This document shows, in pieces, positions 12,633-24,185 of a DNA stretch of 64,000 bases. The position numbers and the translations under genes are program-made. The stretch is from Lunularia cruciata (lineage: Eukaryota; Streptophyta; Marchantiopsida; Lunulariales; Lunulariaceae). The stretch covers positions 27,212,732-27,276,731 of the forward strand of contig OX419757.1 of the NCBI GenBank assembly GCA_948567375.1, in the 5' to 3' direction. A model generated the notes under the pieces. It saw nothing but the letters and a program-made list of their open reading frames with translations, had not been told where the DNA came from and searched no databases. Positions within the stretch are counted from its first letter, which is position 1, and every line of letters starts with the position of its first letter.

Positions 12633-12784
12633 TAATCAATTTTTTCACACAACTCAAATCACAATCAATCAGATCAGTATATGATCTATCACTCAATTAT
12701 TTGCCAACAGCTAGGTATTTATTACCATTAAGCCACACCCTCTCTAGCTAAGAGAATCCAAGTGATGCTCAATGGCCTCTATTC
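12633..12784 (-). repeat. Family A terminal repeat A2, truncated (copy 3)
   Basis: Aligns with the first ~150 bp (plus-strand order) of 37529-37976, then is cut off by the family B LTR. Confidence 0.75.
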
Positions 12785-13477
12785 TATAACACCCATTTTT
12801 GCATGTGCGTGGTATTATGATATTTAGCTTGGTATTACAAATATTTGAGAGATATTATTATATATAGATAAAGGATGGTTCTAAATTAATCATGATTAGC
12901 TAAAGTTTGTCATAGCTAGGATAGTGGGGACCTTAATTTAGAGGAAGTGGAAAAGATGAGCACCACTTTTTTGGATTTTAGTGTGTTGACTTGGTATTAT
13001 TCCTAGGTGTTTGGCTTTGAGGAAAGAGTTGAGAACTCTTGGGCCCGCAAGCCTTTTTGTTTTGGATTCTTCTTTAGTCCAAGGATAGCCCATGTAAAGG
13101 AATCCTTGACTTAGTGGTTGGGTCAAGATAAGACCACGTGCTTAGTGGAATATGGCCATGTGAATGGATATTCCTTCTTACTTTTTGACTTTACTTGACT
13201 TTTAGTCTAGTAACTTGAGTTTTACTACGGTAATTAGTAACTTTGGTATGTAACTATTTCACAAATATATAAACAAGGGGTGAGGAGATACTCATCATCC
13301 TTTCATTTGCAACTATCTCTCTCTCATTGAGTTCTCTAGTGAGCAATGTCTTGAGTCTTGGAGTGTTAGCCTTGGAGGAGTATGATGGAGTTGGGGTTCC
13401 TTGCCTTCTCAGTCCATGGTGCACTACCATAATAGCCATCAGAGGTTCATTCTAAGTGAAAGACAGGCCGGCTCAGA
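12785..13477 (+). mobile_element. Lone family B LTR
   Basis: This 693-bp unit is the reverse complement of the LTRs at 33370-33841 and 48186-48729. It starts TATAACACCC where the others start TGTAACACCC, and ends near 'ggccggctcaga'. It sits exactly at the breakpoint between family A's terminal repeat and its gag, so recombination through a B insertion may have caused the loss of copy 3's pol. I see no matching target duplication at its ends, consistent with that idea. Confidence 0.8.
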
Positions 13478-14372
13478 GTCCTTGGAAACCAACATATCAT
13501 GGTGCACATTCAAAGAAGTAATAGTTGTGGATGAGGTTTCCTTACCAAATTTAGATGTCACCACTCTCTCCTCCACCATGTTGAGCTCAATATGCTTAGC
13601 CAAACCAAAGACCACTACCAAAGTAGGCAAAGTAGCATGTAACAACATAGCATCACGTACTCTACATTACAACTCATGTCTAGTATCCCATACCACAATT
13701 AGACTACTTGGGCCTTGGTAACTCCCTAAGTAAAACTGATCAGCCGTCTCATGCAAGTGTATGTTGTGCATATGCTCTCTCTAGCCTTTTTTTGGAACTC
13801 TTGCAAGCTCCTTAGCTTGTGAATCCAAACCCCCTAGTAGTTCTACCTCAACACTAAAAGAACTTCACCATGGGACTAAACCTTGATTCTAAACTAGCTC
13901 CTATAATAGTACATTTACTCTTACTAGCACCATCTCCAAGAGATCCACCAATGCTACTAGAACTAAAACTCATGGGTACAACCGATCTACCCCTAAAAAC
14001 CAACCTTGAAGTGATGGAGATAAAGTTTGGAGACCAATATTGTCTCCATAGCTCAATCTCCTCCAAGTGAGCTCTCTTGAACTCATGGTAGTCATCCATT
14101 TGTGGATCTTCCAAGTGTTGAAATAACCTCTTTCATAGCATAAAAGGTTTGAACAAAGTTGGGTTCTGCATCTACTACGAATCACACATACTATCAAACT
14201 CCTAAATGAAGTCATCCAACTCAATGGTACCCATTGTACCAAAGTAACAACACAAATTTCATTCATGTCCCACAACAATGGTGTGAACACGCCAAGTGTA
14301 CTCTCAATTGAATCAGCTCCTACATCAAACTCCAACTCATAGTCAATCTCCTCTTTCATTGGGACCTAAGTT
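13478..14372 (-). pseudogene. Family A gag, decayed (copy 3)
   Basis: It is homologous to the copy 1 gag at 42967-44076, with shared peptides such as 'HLEEIELWRQYWSP' and 'LLWDMNEI', read through several frames and stops. Gag would form the virus-like particle that packages element RNA. Compared with copy 1 it has lost most CpG sites, and the zinc-knuckle part is cut off by the lone B LTR. Confidence 0.75.
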
Positions 14373-15818
14373 ACAAGTTGGTACCAAGTGCCACTCCAAG
14401 TAAACCCGTTGTGTAGTGTAGCATTTTCTTCTTTGGATCCCCAAAGAACTCCATCATGAGAAAGTGTAATCAGAAATTGCAACTTGCAACCGTAACCATC
14501 ACAAGTACCCCACCAAGTGCCAACATACCAACCAAAAATCACCCACTAATGTAGCTCTACCTATGACAATTACACTAGGGGAAAGTGCAACCTATAAACT
14601 GCCATCACAACACACACTCTCATGGTTTGCAGGTCATCACTTCTTGCTTCCCCGGAGAGAAATATAGTTAGTCTGATTGGTCATCACTCTAGCCTCACTA
14701 CCAAGAGTACACAAGAAGACCAACACTCTAAAGTCACGGCACCTCACACAAACATGGTGCACAAACAAGAAGTAGAGAATGGAGGAGGTCAAATCACAAG
14801 AATCTAAACAAGGCACCTCACACAAACATGGTACAAAAACAAGAAGTAGAGAATGGAGGAGGTCAAATCACAAGAATCTAAAAAAAAAACCCTCCATTTC
14901 ATAAATCAACACAGGACTGACTCTACCACCATTTGGCATTTGACATAATATGAGTTATTTATTTCCTAAGCTACCAAGATCACCAAGAGTGGGATGAAAG
15001 TATCTCTCCTAGCCAAAGCTACAAGTGTATAGATAACAATGGAACAACCACTATGACAACAAGTGAGGGTGGACCAATTGGCTAGGGCACCAATCTAGTA
15101 ACTAAAGATCTAAGGGTCAAACCCTGTTGCACATAATCTAGTAGGGTGGGCAGATTTTGCCAAACAATGACCAAAATCTACTCTAAACTAGCTAGCTTCA
15201 TGCTAATTAGTTGGCTCACTAGGTCTTTTTAGCCTCTCATAGCCCTATGCCTTGAAGCCTATAAATGATAAAATTTAGCACAATGATGTCGTTCTTCTTG
15301 CCACTATGAATCCTCTCCAAATCTGGCCAAGCTCCTCCAAATCGAGCCAAAATCTGACAACTTGAGCCAAAATTTGACATAAATGCCAGCCAAAATTTGA
15401 TGTAAAATCTGACATAAAGTCCTAAAGTTGGCTGACCACCATATCCTCTACTAACTCTCCATTAGAGCCAAATTGAAAAGATGAGGTTCTCCAAATCACA
15501 AATTCACAAGGATGTGTTCTCAATTCCACCTTCAATTTCACTTTCTGAGCTCAACTCACACCAAATTGGTCCTACTTTCACCTCTTGAGCTCAAAATCAC
15601 AATTACCACTTGAAAATTGCTTCTCTTTGCTCAAAATTTGGCTAACATTCTTGCACACATTCTACCTCAATGCCAAATCTGTATCAATTGAACAAGCTTC
15701 TACACACTATGGAAAATTTGAACTTTGATCGAGCTATCAATGATCAAAAAGTCTTGGAGATACCATCAACACTCTTATTTTTTTCACCCAATTTCCCCTT
15801 GACTTCACTTCTCTGATA
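14373..15818 (-). other. Family A 5' leader (copy 3)
   Basis: Noncoding sequence homologous to the copy 1 leader (44077-45320), including the 'ctccaaatctggcc'-like short repeats. The primer binding site is at the right end, where the minus strand reads TTATATCAGAGAAG next to A1, close to the initiator-Met tRNA complement TGGTATCAGAGC. Confidence 0.6.
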
Positions 15819-16259
15819 TAATCAGTTTGTTCACACAACTCGAATCACACTCAATCAGATTAGTACTTGATCTATCACTCAATAATTTGCCAACAATTGG
15901 GTATTGATTGCAATCAAGACATACCCACTCTAGCTAAGAGAATCTAGGTGATGCTCATCGGCCTTTATCCACCATAGGCAAGAACTCAAAAGCTCAACAT
16001 TAGAGAAGTGAGCTCTATGGAGCTGCACTTTAAAAGTATACCCCTTGGTCTCCAACCCTAATTTCATCCCATTGACGGCATATCCAATGGCATGAAAGGA
16101 GCTAAGTGATGATGGGCTCTACCTTGTACTCAATACCCTGAACACAAACTTTGACCATCAACAAAAAGTCTATGAGTAACTGCCCAAATACTCCTAATTA
16201 CCAACACTATTATTCCAAAATCTGAGCAATCTAGGTGCAATGCTACAAATGGCATGACA
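15819..16259 (-). repeat. Family A terminal repeat A1 (copy 3)
   Basis: Full-length counterpart of 45321-45768, ending 'ggcatgaca', followed by the target duplication CCACT. Confidence 0.8.
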
Positions 16260-16264
16260 CCACT

Positions 16265-17329
16265 CTTTCTTTTTTTCTCTCTTTTCTCTCCCCTTCAATA
16301 TGTCTCTTTTGACCTTCCTTCTACTTCCCTCTTCCTTTGACCTTCTTTTTCCCTCTCTATCTATTGTAAAACATTTGCCACTCTTTTTTTCTTTGTTTCT
16401 CTCCTTAGTCACTCCATTCTAAAGCTTGATATTATGATCTAAATTTTTTCTTCCCTTATGCAACACTCTAATCAATATTTTCTCTTCCTTTGTCACTCCA
16501 TTCTAAACCTTGATATTACAATCAAAATTTTCTGTTCACTTTTGCAACACTCTAATCAATATTCTCTCTTCCATTCTCTAACACTTTGTCCCACAATCAA
16601 TATTTTCTCTTCCTTTCTCTTTTGCTTTTGTAAAATTCTCTACCACACTTTGTACGTTTGTCCCTTTTGTAATTTCTCTCACCTTGTTTTTATAGTGAAG
16701 CATTGTTATTTTAATTCCAATTGATATATACAACAATTCATATATCAGCTATGCAAAAATCCATTATTGCACCTATACAAATAAATCCATGTTCTTCACT
16801 CCTTAGTGTTTATTATCCCACTAGAAATATATACAATGAAGACTTAAATCTATATTTTTTCTCCACAATCTATATTATGCAGGAAAGTAATCAATTTTCC
16901 TCACTAACAATCTATATTATGCAATCCAGTAATCCATAAATTTTAGCTAATAATCAATATTTTTTATTTTAAAAATCCATATTTCTCTTGCATCAATATT
17001 TCAACAAAAATAGGAATCCATATTTCAACAACAAGTCAAGAAAGAAACTCTTATACACTTGCTATTCAAATTCAATCACTAAAAAACTATTCAAGGGAGA
17101 GTGATTTTCTCTCTAAGATGGACTTCAAATTAGCAAAAGGATCTAACAGCAAGGGGGATTTAAAAGAGTTTGAAAATAATTACATTTCAATGGACATCAT
17201 AGAATTTCATTGAGTTTAAAACGTTGTGACAACCTTTCAATAACCTTCTCTTTGATGTTTCAAAGAAAACAATGGTAAATTGATGAAATGGCAAAACTTT
17301 TATTACAAGACATTCAATAATCCGTTGGA
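16265..17329. other. Low-complexity pyrimidine-rich sequence
   Basis: Short diverged direct repeats, for example 'caacactctaatcaatatt', recur between 16440 and 16640. No gene could be supported. The first ~120 bases resemble 12400-12525, so copy 3 probably inserted into a pre-existing local duplication. Confidence 0.5.
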
Positions 17330-18940
17330 CTACATGTTGAATGCATTACACATTTCAATCATAGCTTCTCTAGTCTCTTTTCTAGGAGGAACTCCTAGTC
17401 CATCTTCTCTAGTCCACACATTGGCATCATTTACTTTTGTATCTCCCTCTTCTTCTATGAAATCTAATCCGGGATCTTCCTCAACCCATACATCACTCCT
17501 ATTGTTCAAAAAATTATGCAACATTATGCCGCAATTGATCCACTACATTAAATATAAATTTCTATTTTTACTTTTGAGTTGAACTCTTAGTTCCTTCAAG
17601 GAATGCCACTATGTCTTCAATACCTTGATGTAGTGCTCATTGACAACCCAAGCATTTTCAACACATTTGTTAAATGCCATTCTCTCAAGTGTACAAGGAA
17701 GGCACTAAGTGGCTCATGTGCACATACCTGAGCTACTAAGCAGGTATTGGTATTGCTCAAAAGAAGAATTACACACTCTTTGATTCATATCACTCGACAA
17801 AGGTGATTTCTTGATGCAAGTCATGTCATGATAAGACCAAGGTATCCTTGCAATAACACCTAGCTCATAAAACCCCACAACTCATAGAGCTCCATTCCTT
17901 AACAAAAGTGCCAATACATAAGAAGACAATAGTGAGCTTAAGGAGTGGTGTTCAACTACTAATATCACCAAGACAATATGAACCAAGCTTAAGGACTAGT
18001 GTTGAACTATGAACAACTAATTTTCACATTAAAAATTAGAGTAGGAATGAACTTATTTGATAAAAAATGACACACCAAAGGCAGGGAAGAAAAACTCACA
18101 CTACTCACTCCATTGCATTGAATACTCACCTCCTTAAAAAATGTCTTATTTGCCTCATACCATTGTATATCACCTGGCCATTGATCATATATGAACCCTT
18201 TTGACAACAATAGATTTCACCATCCACTTTAGTTTGTTAGACAAGAGGAAATAAAGTACCATCTACCAATCCTACACATCTTTTGAATCCTTTGGTTGCA
18301 AAGGCATTTGAAATTATTCTCCTTTCTTTGAGGTTGGGCCAAGTAATTTATTCACTTAGAGTGGCTATAATGGCTGTCATGACTCTATAGGTAAATGTTG
18401 TGGTTGACCAACAGCTAATTCTCTAGAGATTTGTACCTCTAGCTACACATATGCCATTTCCATTGTGTCCAAGCCAATCTACGGTCAGTGCCATAGGGGA
18501 TTTTACCTTTCCTACATTTCTTTTTTGAAACATCATGTTCTTAAATGATATCAAGCAAGGAAAGAAAAGATGGTATGTCCATTCTCACTAGTTGTTAGAA
18601 GAAATATGGATCTACATCTTGGAAACATTTACAAGTAATGTTGGTGCTCTTATTGTAATTATTTTGGTCAAGAAGGTACCTCTTGGAATGAATACAATAG
18701 CACCATTTCAATATTAGTTCATCTTCATTTTCTAAATCTAGAACATCTCATGTTTCATCACTCCATGTTTCCTTATATTTCCAAATTTTTTTAAATCACA
18801 AGATTCAAAACCATCTTCATGAATGTCAAGTTCATATCTAGAATCAAATTCATTTCTGCTATGTTCATCTTCTATACGCTTCCTCATGCATTTCTTGATT
18901 TCTTTCACTAATAGTTGTTGTGTGCTATAGCGTGGCACTT
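17330..18940 (-). pseudogene. PIF/Harbinger-type DDE transposase, decayed
   Basis: The protein would cleave DNA with a DDE nuclease fold (DDE_Tnp_4 family) to move a Harbinger element. Reading leftward from 18940, a Lys/Arg/Glu-rich N-terminus precedes 'GLVDGTLFPLV' (first catalytic Asp, ~18260), then 'DGEIYCCQKG' (~18215-18200). Farther on come 'AFNKCVENA', 'VVNEH' and 'LKELRVQLK' (~17680-17575), matching the conserved region before the last acidic residue, and 'MLHNFLNNRSDVWVEEDPG' (17524 down), the typical C-terminal LHN motif. Stops and frameshifts occur throughout. I could not define terminal inverted repeats or a TWA target duplication, nor a separate Myb-like partner ORF. Confidence 0.7.
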
Positions 18941-20459
18941 TTCACACCAACTAAAATATCTCACTCATGGGGTTTCCTAAATCCAATTCACTACCTAAAC
19001 CCATTTCACTAGCTCAAATGAATCTAGTTGCACAAGCGGAAAATATGCAAGAATCAAGAAATGCATATGTCCATGAAGAGAAATGGTGCACCTACCCAAA
19101 AAAACAAAAAAAACATGAGAGAGTCAAGAAATGCATCCACCCAAGAAGAGAAATGGTGCACCATCAATGAAGGATAGATCATAAACACAAGTTCCAATGT
19201 TTCATAAGTACTTGCCATGTGGCATTTTACTTTTCAAATTGAAATTCCATTTGCAATTAGTGCTCTAATTAATTCTACAAATTCATTAAGAATAATGGGT
19301 ATGTAGTAGTAACCTATTATTTGTTATGGGTCACAAAAATCATGACTGCATATATTTAAGGCTGTAGGTGGATGAATCACCATACAACCTGCTAGGTCTT
19401 CCTCCCTTGCATGTAAGGAATTACAAGAATACGCTAAAATTATTTTAGGGGACTCTACGGGTAGTTAAAAAAAATCTTGTTTGAAACACCCTAGTATATC
19501 ACAACAAGCATTATGGACACACGAGTCCTGCAATGCTAATCATCTAAGAAGGTGACCATACTAAACCTCCATATATATCTCCATATATATACCATACTAA
19601 ACCTCCACATATATCTGATTTTTGGGAGTTCAAGAGAGTGTGAAGGTGAGAGAGGAGAGGGAGAGATGTGAGAGGAAAAATATACATTGTTTGAGTGCTC
19701 TCTAGCATATAGAACTTGAGTGAATAGTAGATTCTATTTTTTTTCAATTTTGGCTCCATTGGTACCTAGATTGAAGACTATGGAGAATTGAGTATAAAGT
19801 TATGGGGATTTTTAGGTTTTATAGGATGTAGAGTGATTATTACACATTGAGAGTGATGGATTGGGATTTTTCAATTTTATTCTCTTGGTTTTCATGCTAT
19901 AGCTCCATGAGAACTTAGTTTGAAAATTTTAGAGACGAGAACTAAAAATTACAATAGTTTTTAGTTTTTAGGATTTGGAGAGATAGTATTTACTCATGTG
20001 AGTTGGGATGTGAGAGGTTGTGGTTTTGTAGGTATGGGAAGAGATGGAGAGGAGAATCATGTGTTACTATTGTGCTAGCCATGGCTACACTTTCCCATGT
20101 GGGACCACCCCGAGCGGCTTGGGATACACCATGCCCGGTGTGTCACTGATGCTTTACCTTGCACGGGATAAAGACCTATGTGGGAAGGATGCAAATACTA
20201 TGATTGGATCACTTGGTATGCTCACATGAGGCAAGACACCACATCAATAATAGTGACACTTAGGATTATGAACCCTTCCTCTATCACTTCATTGACCATT
20301 CCAAGGATATTAGTTGAGTTGTGGGGGTGGTTAGCTTCTCAAGCGGGTTGCATTTTGGGGTTATTTAAGACTAGTTTTCCATGTCCACATCTATTCCATA
20401 GGCTACCTTGTACACCCCATGATGAAGCTAGATAGGCTTATCACCTACTACTTGATTAT
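18941..20459. other. No recognised gene
   Basis: Includes a short duplicated A-rich stretch (19030-19165, 'aagaaatgcat...catgaagagaaatggtgcacc'-like pairs) and small 'ccatatatatctcc' direct repeats near 19570. The GC-richer patch 20080-20200 may be LINE sequence upstream of the recognisable reverse transcriptase. Confidence 0.4.
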
Positions 20460-23308
20460 TTAGTACGTGATCTCTTGGACAAGTTAGCATGGTTCCCATT
20501 CCTCTTACTCCCTTGATGGTGTCTTTGTTTTGCTAGAGAGGGACATGCGGGGCATAGAGATATGGCTGCTAGATTTTGTTGATTCTAAGCAGAGGATTGG
20601 GTGGCCCTACAAGAGGAGTCTGTTAGGGCTGTATGTTTTAGGAGATATGTTTTGCCACATGATACCATAGAGTCCACTTGATTACAATGGTCTAGGACAT
20701 TGAGTCAAGCAAGAGAGTTTTGTATAGCAACATGAGCGCTACTCCATTTGTTTATGGCTAGTCCTACTATGAGATGAGACCATCTTTTCTCATTACATCC
20801 ATGGCAAGAGAGTGATTACCACTAGAGGTCTTAGATTATCAACTTGAGCATCCTTTATGTCTTGATATCACTTTTTTCACAAGCATTGTGCATTGCCCCT
20901 TACCTTTCCTTAAGAGGCTTGTTAGGGATGGTATATGAGCATCTTCAAGATTTCTTTTAGGAAGATGATCATTCTAATGGTTTTACCAAGTTGTTTTAGG
21001 TGGTTGCAACAATAGAAAGAGGAGACATTCTTATGTTTGTCAGTTGAGTGTTAGGTGCTAGTCTACTCTTGCAATGGAGAAGGACACAAAGAGCATTAAA
21101 ACAATTTCTATTAGAGAGATCTTTTTGTGTTTGGTCAGCCACACCATTGTCCTTTAGCATCATTCTCACTTCCAATAACACCTTAGTCCACACCAGTTTG
21201 GAGTAACTACACCTCGAGGATGTGGAGCTATATGTTTTGGCATTAGGGCTCTCTTAGATATCTATCTTGAGTGGATCATCCTATAGGTGGATGTTGAGAA
21301 TGCTTTTAATAGCATCTTACAAGTATCCATCTTTAGAGAGCTTAGGAGGGCTATTGGATCCTTGGTGTGGTCTTTTTATGGTTCTCTTACTTCCCTTTAC
21401 TACCAGCATGGTTATTCAAAGAAGAGAGTCATCGTCTTGCAATCAACTCTTGGTAAATGTTAGGGAGATCTTTTAAGGGGGCCCTTATTTGCCATGGATC
21501 ACTTTAGAGCTCTCTTATCTACTACTTTGGCTATGCCTGGTTGTGTATTTCACTCCTTGGCAGATGATACACACATCATGGGCCCCGTAGATTAGATTGG
21601 GCAAGCTTTTGACCACTTGACTATCAAGTTACATATTGTAGGCTTGAGAGTCAAGGTGTCAAAGTGCATGGCATGGTCCCCTTTAGGTGTCCCTCTCCGC
21701 CTTGAGCTTCTAGAGGGATGTATCACATCTACAAATGGACTATGTGTTCTTGGAGTGCAAGTAGGATCCAAGGATTTTGTCACACACTTCTTAGAGGTTG
21801 CCCTTGTAGAGGATATTCTCCATGTGGATAACCTTCCTTTATTAGGAGATCTACATGTGGTATTTGGTATATTTTCTTCTAATATTGCTCATTAATTGAC
21901 TTAGCTCCTCCGCAAAATTCCCCTTTTCTTGACCTTCCTATCATGTTTGAGAGCCTTTGATGGGAGGATTATGAGAGTCTTTGGTGATATTATTGGACCA
22001 AGGACATTTGAGTGTGTGCTAGGGGATTTGGCACGTAGACAAACATATCTACCAATCTTGTATTGAGAGGTTTGCTTGCTATCTATGGAGGAGATGACAC
22101 TTATGACAGTTTTGGGTAGTTGGGCTCCCTTTGCATCCCTACTTTCCTCTCATTTTGTGGTTGTTGATAGGCCGGTTTTGGAGACTTATGTGACAAAGGT
22201 GGAAGAGGGATCCTTTTCTCTCCAGATGTTATTGAGGTAGACAAGAGATAGTGAATCCTCATGGGCATGCAAGGACCTTCCATCTTTTGTTGCACTATTG
22301 TCAGATGGGACTAGAGGTTTATAGTCTTCCTTGGTAGAGCAACAATGTTAGCATATGCTACATTCTCTCTTAGTTGACTCATCTATTCCTCAAGCTACTA
22401 AAGCACGTCATTGCTCTTTCTCTGGCAAGGATGCAAGGTCTTGGATCCTAGCTTGACCGTACATTAGGGCATTCTGACTCGCACTAGCTACTTTCTCTAC
22501 AATGATGAGGTTTCCTCTAGGTTTTGTCCACCCATCTATATCTTCCTTTCTCACTTGTGAGTATGGCTCTACACTAGATGCAGTAGCGTTCTAAATGAGA
22601 TTATGTCCTTTTGGAGGACAAAGGATAGCTACCCATGATGCTATTAGGGACATAATGTTTTCTATGGTACGACAGAGTGGATACTTGGCTTGGAGGAAGC
22701 ATTTGTGTGCTTTGCAAATGATACATGTCCAGGCAAACTTATACTTGGTCCAAGATGATCAGGTGATAGTAGTGGATGTTGTGGTTACGGACACTATGCG
22801 TGATACAATTTTGGTAGGAGTGATTACCCATCCCCCTAGATGGGCAGCGAGTGCTGCAACAGCTTGCAAGGTCTCAAAGTATAGGGGTATGCAGCAAGGT
22901 CACCTCTTTGTTCCTCTAGCCTTGGAGTTACATGGAGCGATGGACACGAAATTCGATACATTCATCAAGGAGTGCACAAGAGCTTATCATGTTAGGCGTA
23001 AGGGGTACCACTCTCACTCTTATACTTTGTAGCATATTTTAGACAATGTGTGTCCATTGCTCTACAGAGTATAGTTACTGGTGCAATCCATACGAGAGCA
23101 ATCACACTAGATGATGCTTCTTTGGATGCTCCAGTTGTTTGTAGACCGTACAACTTGCATAGCCCGGATATCTTAGGTGCAGTAAGGCAGATTTTTCATA
23201 TTGACTCTATTGGGGCTTAGCCCCATTTTACCTAGTTTGTCTCACCCTTGTACGGCTTGATGGGGTCTTCCCATCCTTCATGTTTTCTATGCGCTCTCCC
23301 TTTTCTCT
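20460..23308 (+). mobile_element. LINE (non-LTR retrotransposon), 5'-truncated and decayed
   Basis: About 2.8 kb on the plus strand encodes a reverse transcriptase followed by a zinc-knuckle/nuclease-like C-terminal domain and then the same 3' tail found at 1-342. The left border is approximate because the 5' part lacks recognisable sequence. There is no poly(A) tail; the 3' end is the 'gcgctctccctttt' region matching the other tail copies. Several tail-only fragments lie elsewhere in the window. Confidence 0.75.
21000..23220 (+). pseudogene. LINE reverse transcriptase plus C-terminal nuclease-like domain
   Basis: The protein copies element RNA at a nicked chromosomal target. Through stops and frameshifts the translation shows 'QFGVTTPRGCGAICFGIRALLD' in part (~21200), RT motif A 'VDVENAFN' (Asp codon 21290-21292), the fingers/palm segment 'GPLFAMDHFRAL' (~21480-21515), and motif C 'SLADDTHI' (Asp codons 21563-21568). 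Next comes 'LRVKVSKCMAWSP' (~21650). The C-terminal segment (22595-23032) is open for 145 codons and contains 'FGGQRIATHDAIRD' and 'VVDVVVTD', resembling the HxxxRD...D-V pattern of a PD-(D/E)xK-like nuclease. The final 60 codons are frame-shifted and end with a TAG at 23218-23220. Confidence 0.7.
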
Positions 23309-23547
23309 TCTTTCGGAGTAAACAAGACCATAACTGACATGCGCAAAATGCTTGTGTGGATGTTGGAGGGTTTCACTCCTCTTCCATTTCGCACATTTGA
23401 GTGGTAGAAATATATTTTGTCATTTTATGTAACAAATCAATGGATCATTTTTATTTCTTAAGCTTCCTATCCTACAAAATCTTCTTCTGAAAGACATGTA
23501 TGCATATATGATATGGGATGTATCTCAAAAATACCTCGGTAAAGAAA

Positions 23548-23590
23548 AGGCAACCGCATAGGATAACAAGAAGACCCCATCAAGCCGTAA
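23548..23590 (-). mobile_element. Short inverted LINE-tail fragment
   Basis: Matches the reverse complement of the LINE tail ('aagaccccatcaagccgta' and flanks). Confidence 0.55.
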
Positions 23591-23686
23591 GTAGATAAGG
23601 AGAAGTAAACTTCTTCTTGAGACATCCTCCTCTTCTAACTCGTAAACTTTCAACTCCAAAACTAAGTTTTGATGAGATTCAACTAG

Positions 23687-23690
<4 letters not shown>

Positions 23691-23736
<46 letters not shown>
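23691..23736. repeat. (TA)23 microsatellite
   Basis: Uninterrupted alternating TA over 46 bases. Confidence 0.97.
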
Positions 23737-23738
<2 letters not shown>

Positions 23739-24046
23739 TTTGCAGTGAAGTGTTGGTCATCCTTTGCTACTCACTAAACTATGATACAAAACCCGAACTT
23801 TACCGGCACATGCTACCGCAAATATCTTAACATCTACTAAAACCTGCAAACCATATGAAACCCGGTTCTTACCGTTAGTTAACCTTGTGAGACCTGGCTT
23901 TTAATTGTGTCCGGAGGACACGTGTCCCCTAATAACATAAGAGCCACCTTCTTCAATCAGATTTGCAGCCATATATAGTGCTGTACCCGGCTGTTATCTT
24001 AAAAGCCGTTTAAAGCGCACTTTTTTAATTTCAAGTTTATATAACA

Positions 24047-24185
24047 GGATATCTAAAGTGCTGTAAGGCAAATTATTCTTACCGATACTACTGGAGTTTT
24101 GACCCCATTTTATCCCATGTCTTTGGTTTCTACGGCTTGATCGGATCTTCTCATCTTTCTTGTTATCTTACCCAATCGCCTCCTT
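24047..24185 (+). mobile_element. LINE 3' tail fragment
   Basis: About 140 bases align with 23167-23308, sharing 'ggatatct', 'taccgatactactgg/attgactctattgg' and 'tacggcttgat'. It is more diverged than the other tails. Confidence 0.65.

Larger units (their letters stand above)
12530..16259 (-). mobile_element. Family A retrotransposon copy 3, pol deleted
   Basis: The element lies on the minus strand between a perfect 5-bp duplication CCACT (12523-12527 and 16260-16264). From 5' to 3' it has terminal repeat A1 (15819-16259), a leader, gag with diverged codons (14372-13478), a family B LTR, then part of A2 (12784-12633) and B2 (12632-12530). Protease, methyltransferase, reverse transcriptase, integrase and B1 are all missing. 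Its outer ends are the same A and B ends as in copy 1. Two bases (12528-12529) lie between the left duplication and the B2 start I chose, so that end is uncertain by about 2 bp. Confidence 0.8.

Noticed and set aside
22595..23032. A host gene of 145 codons
   Set aside because: It continues the LINE frame after RT and ends in the LINE tail shared with 1-342.
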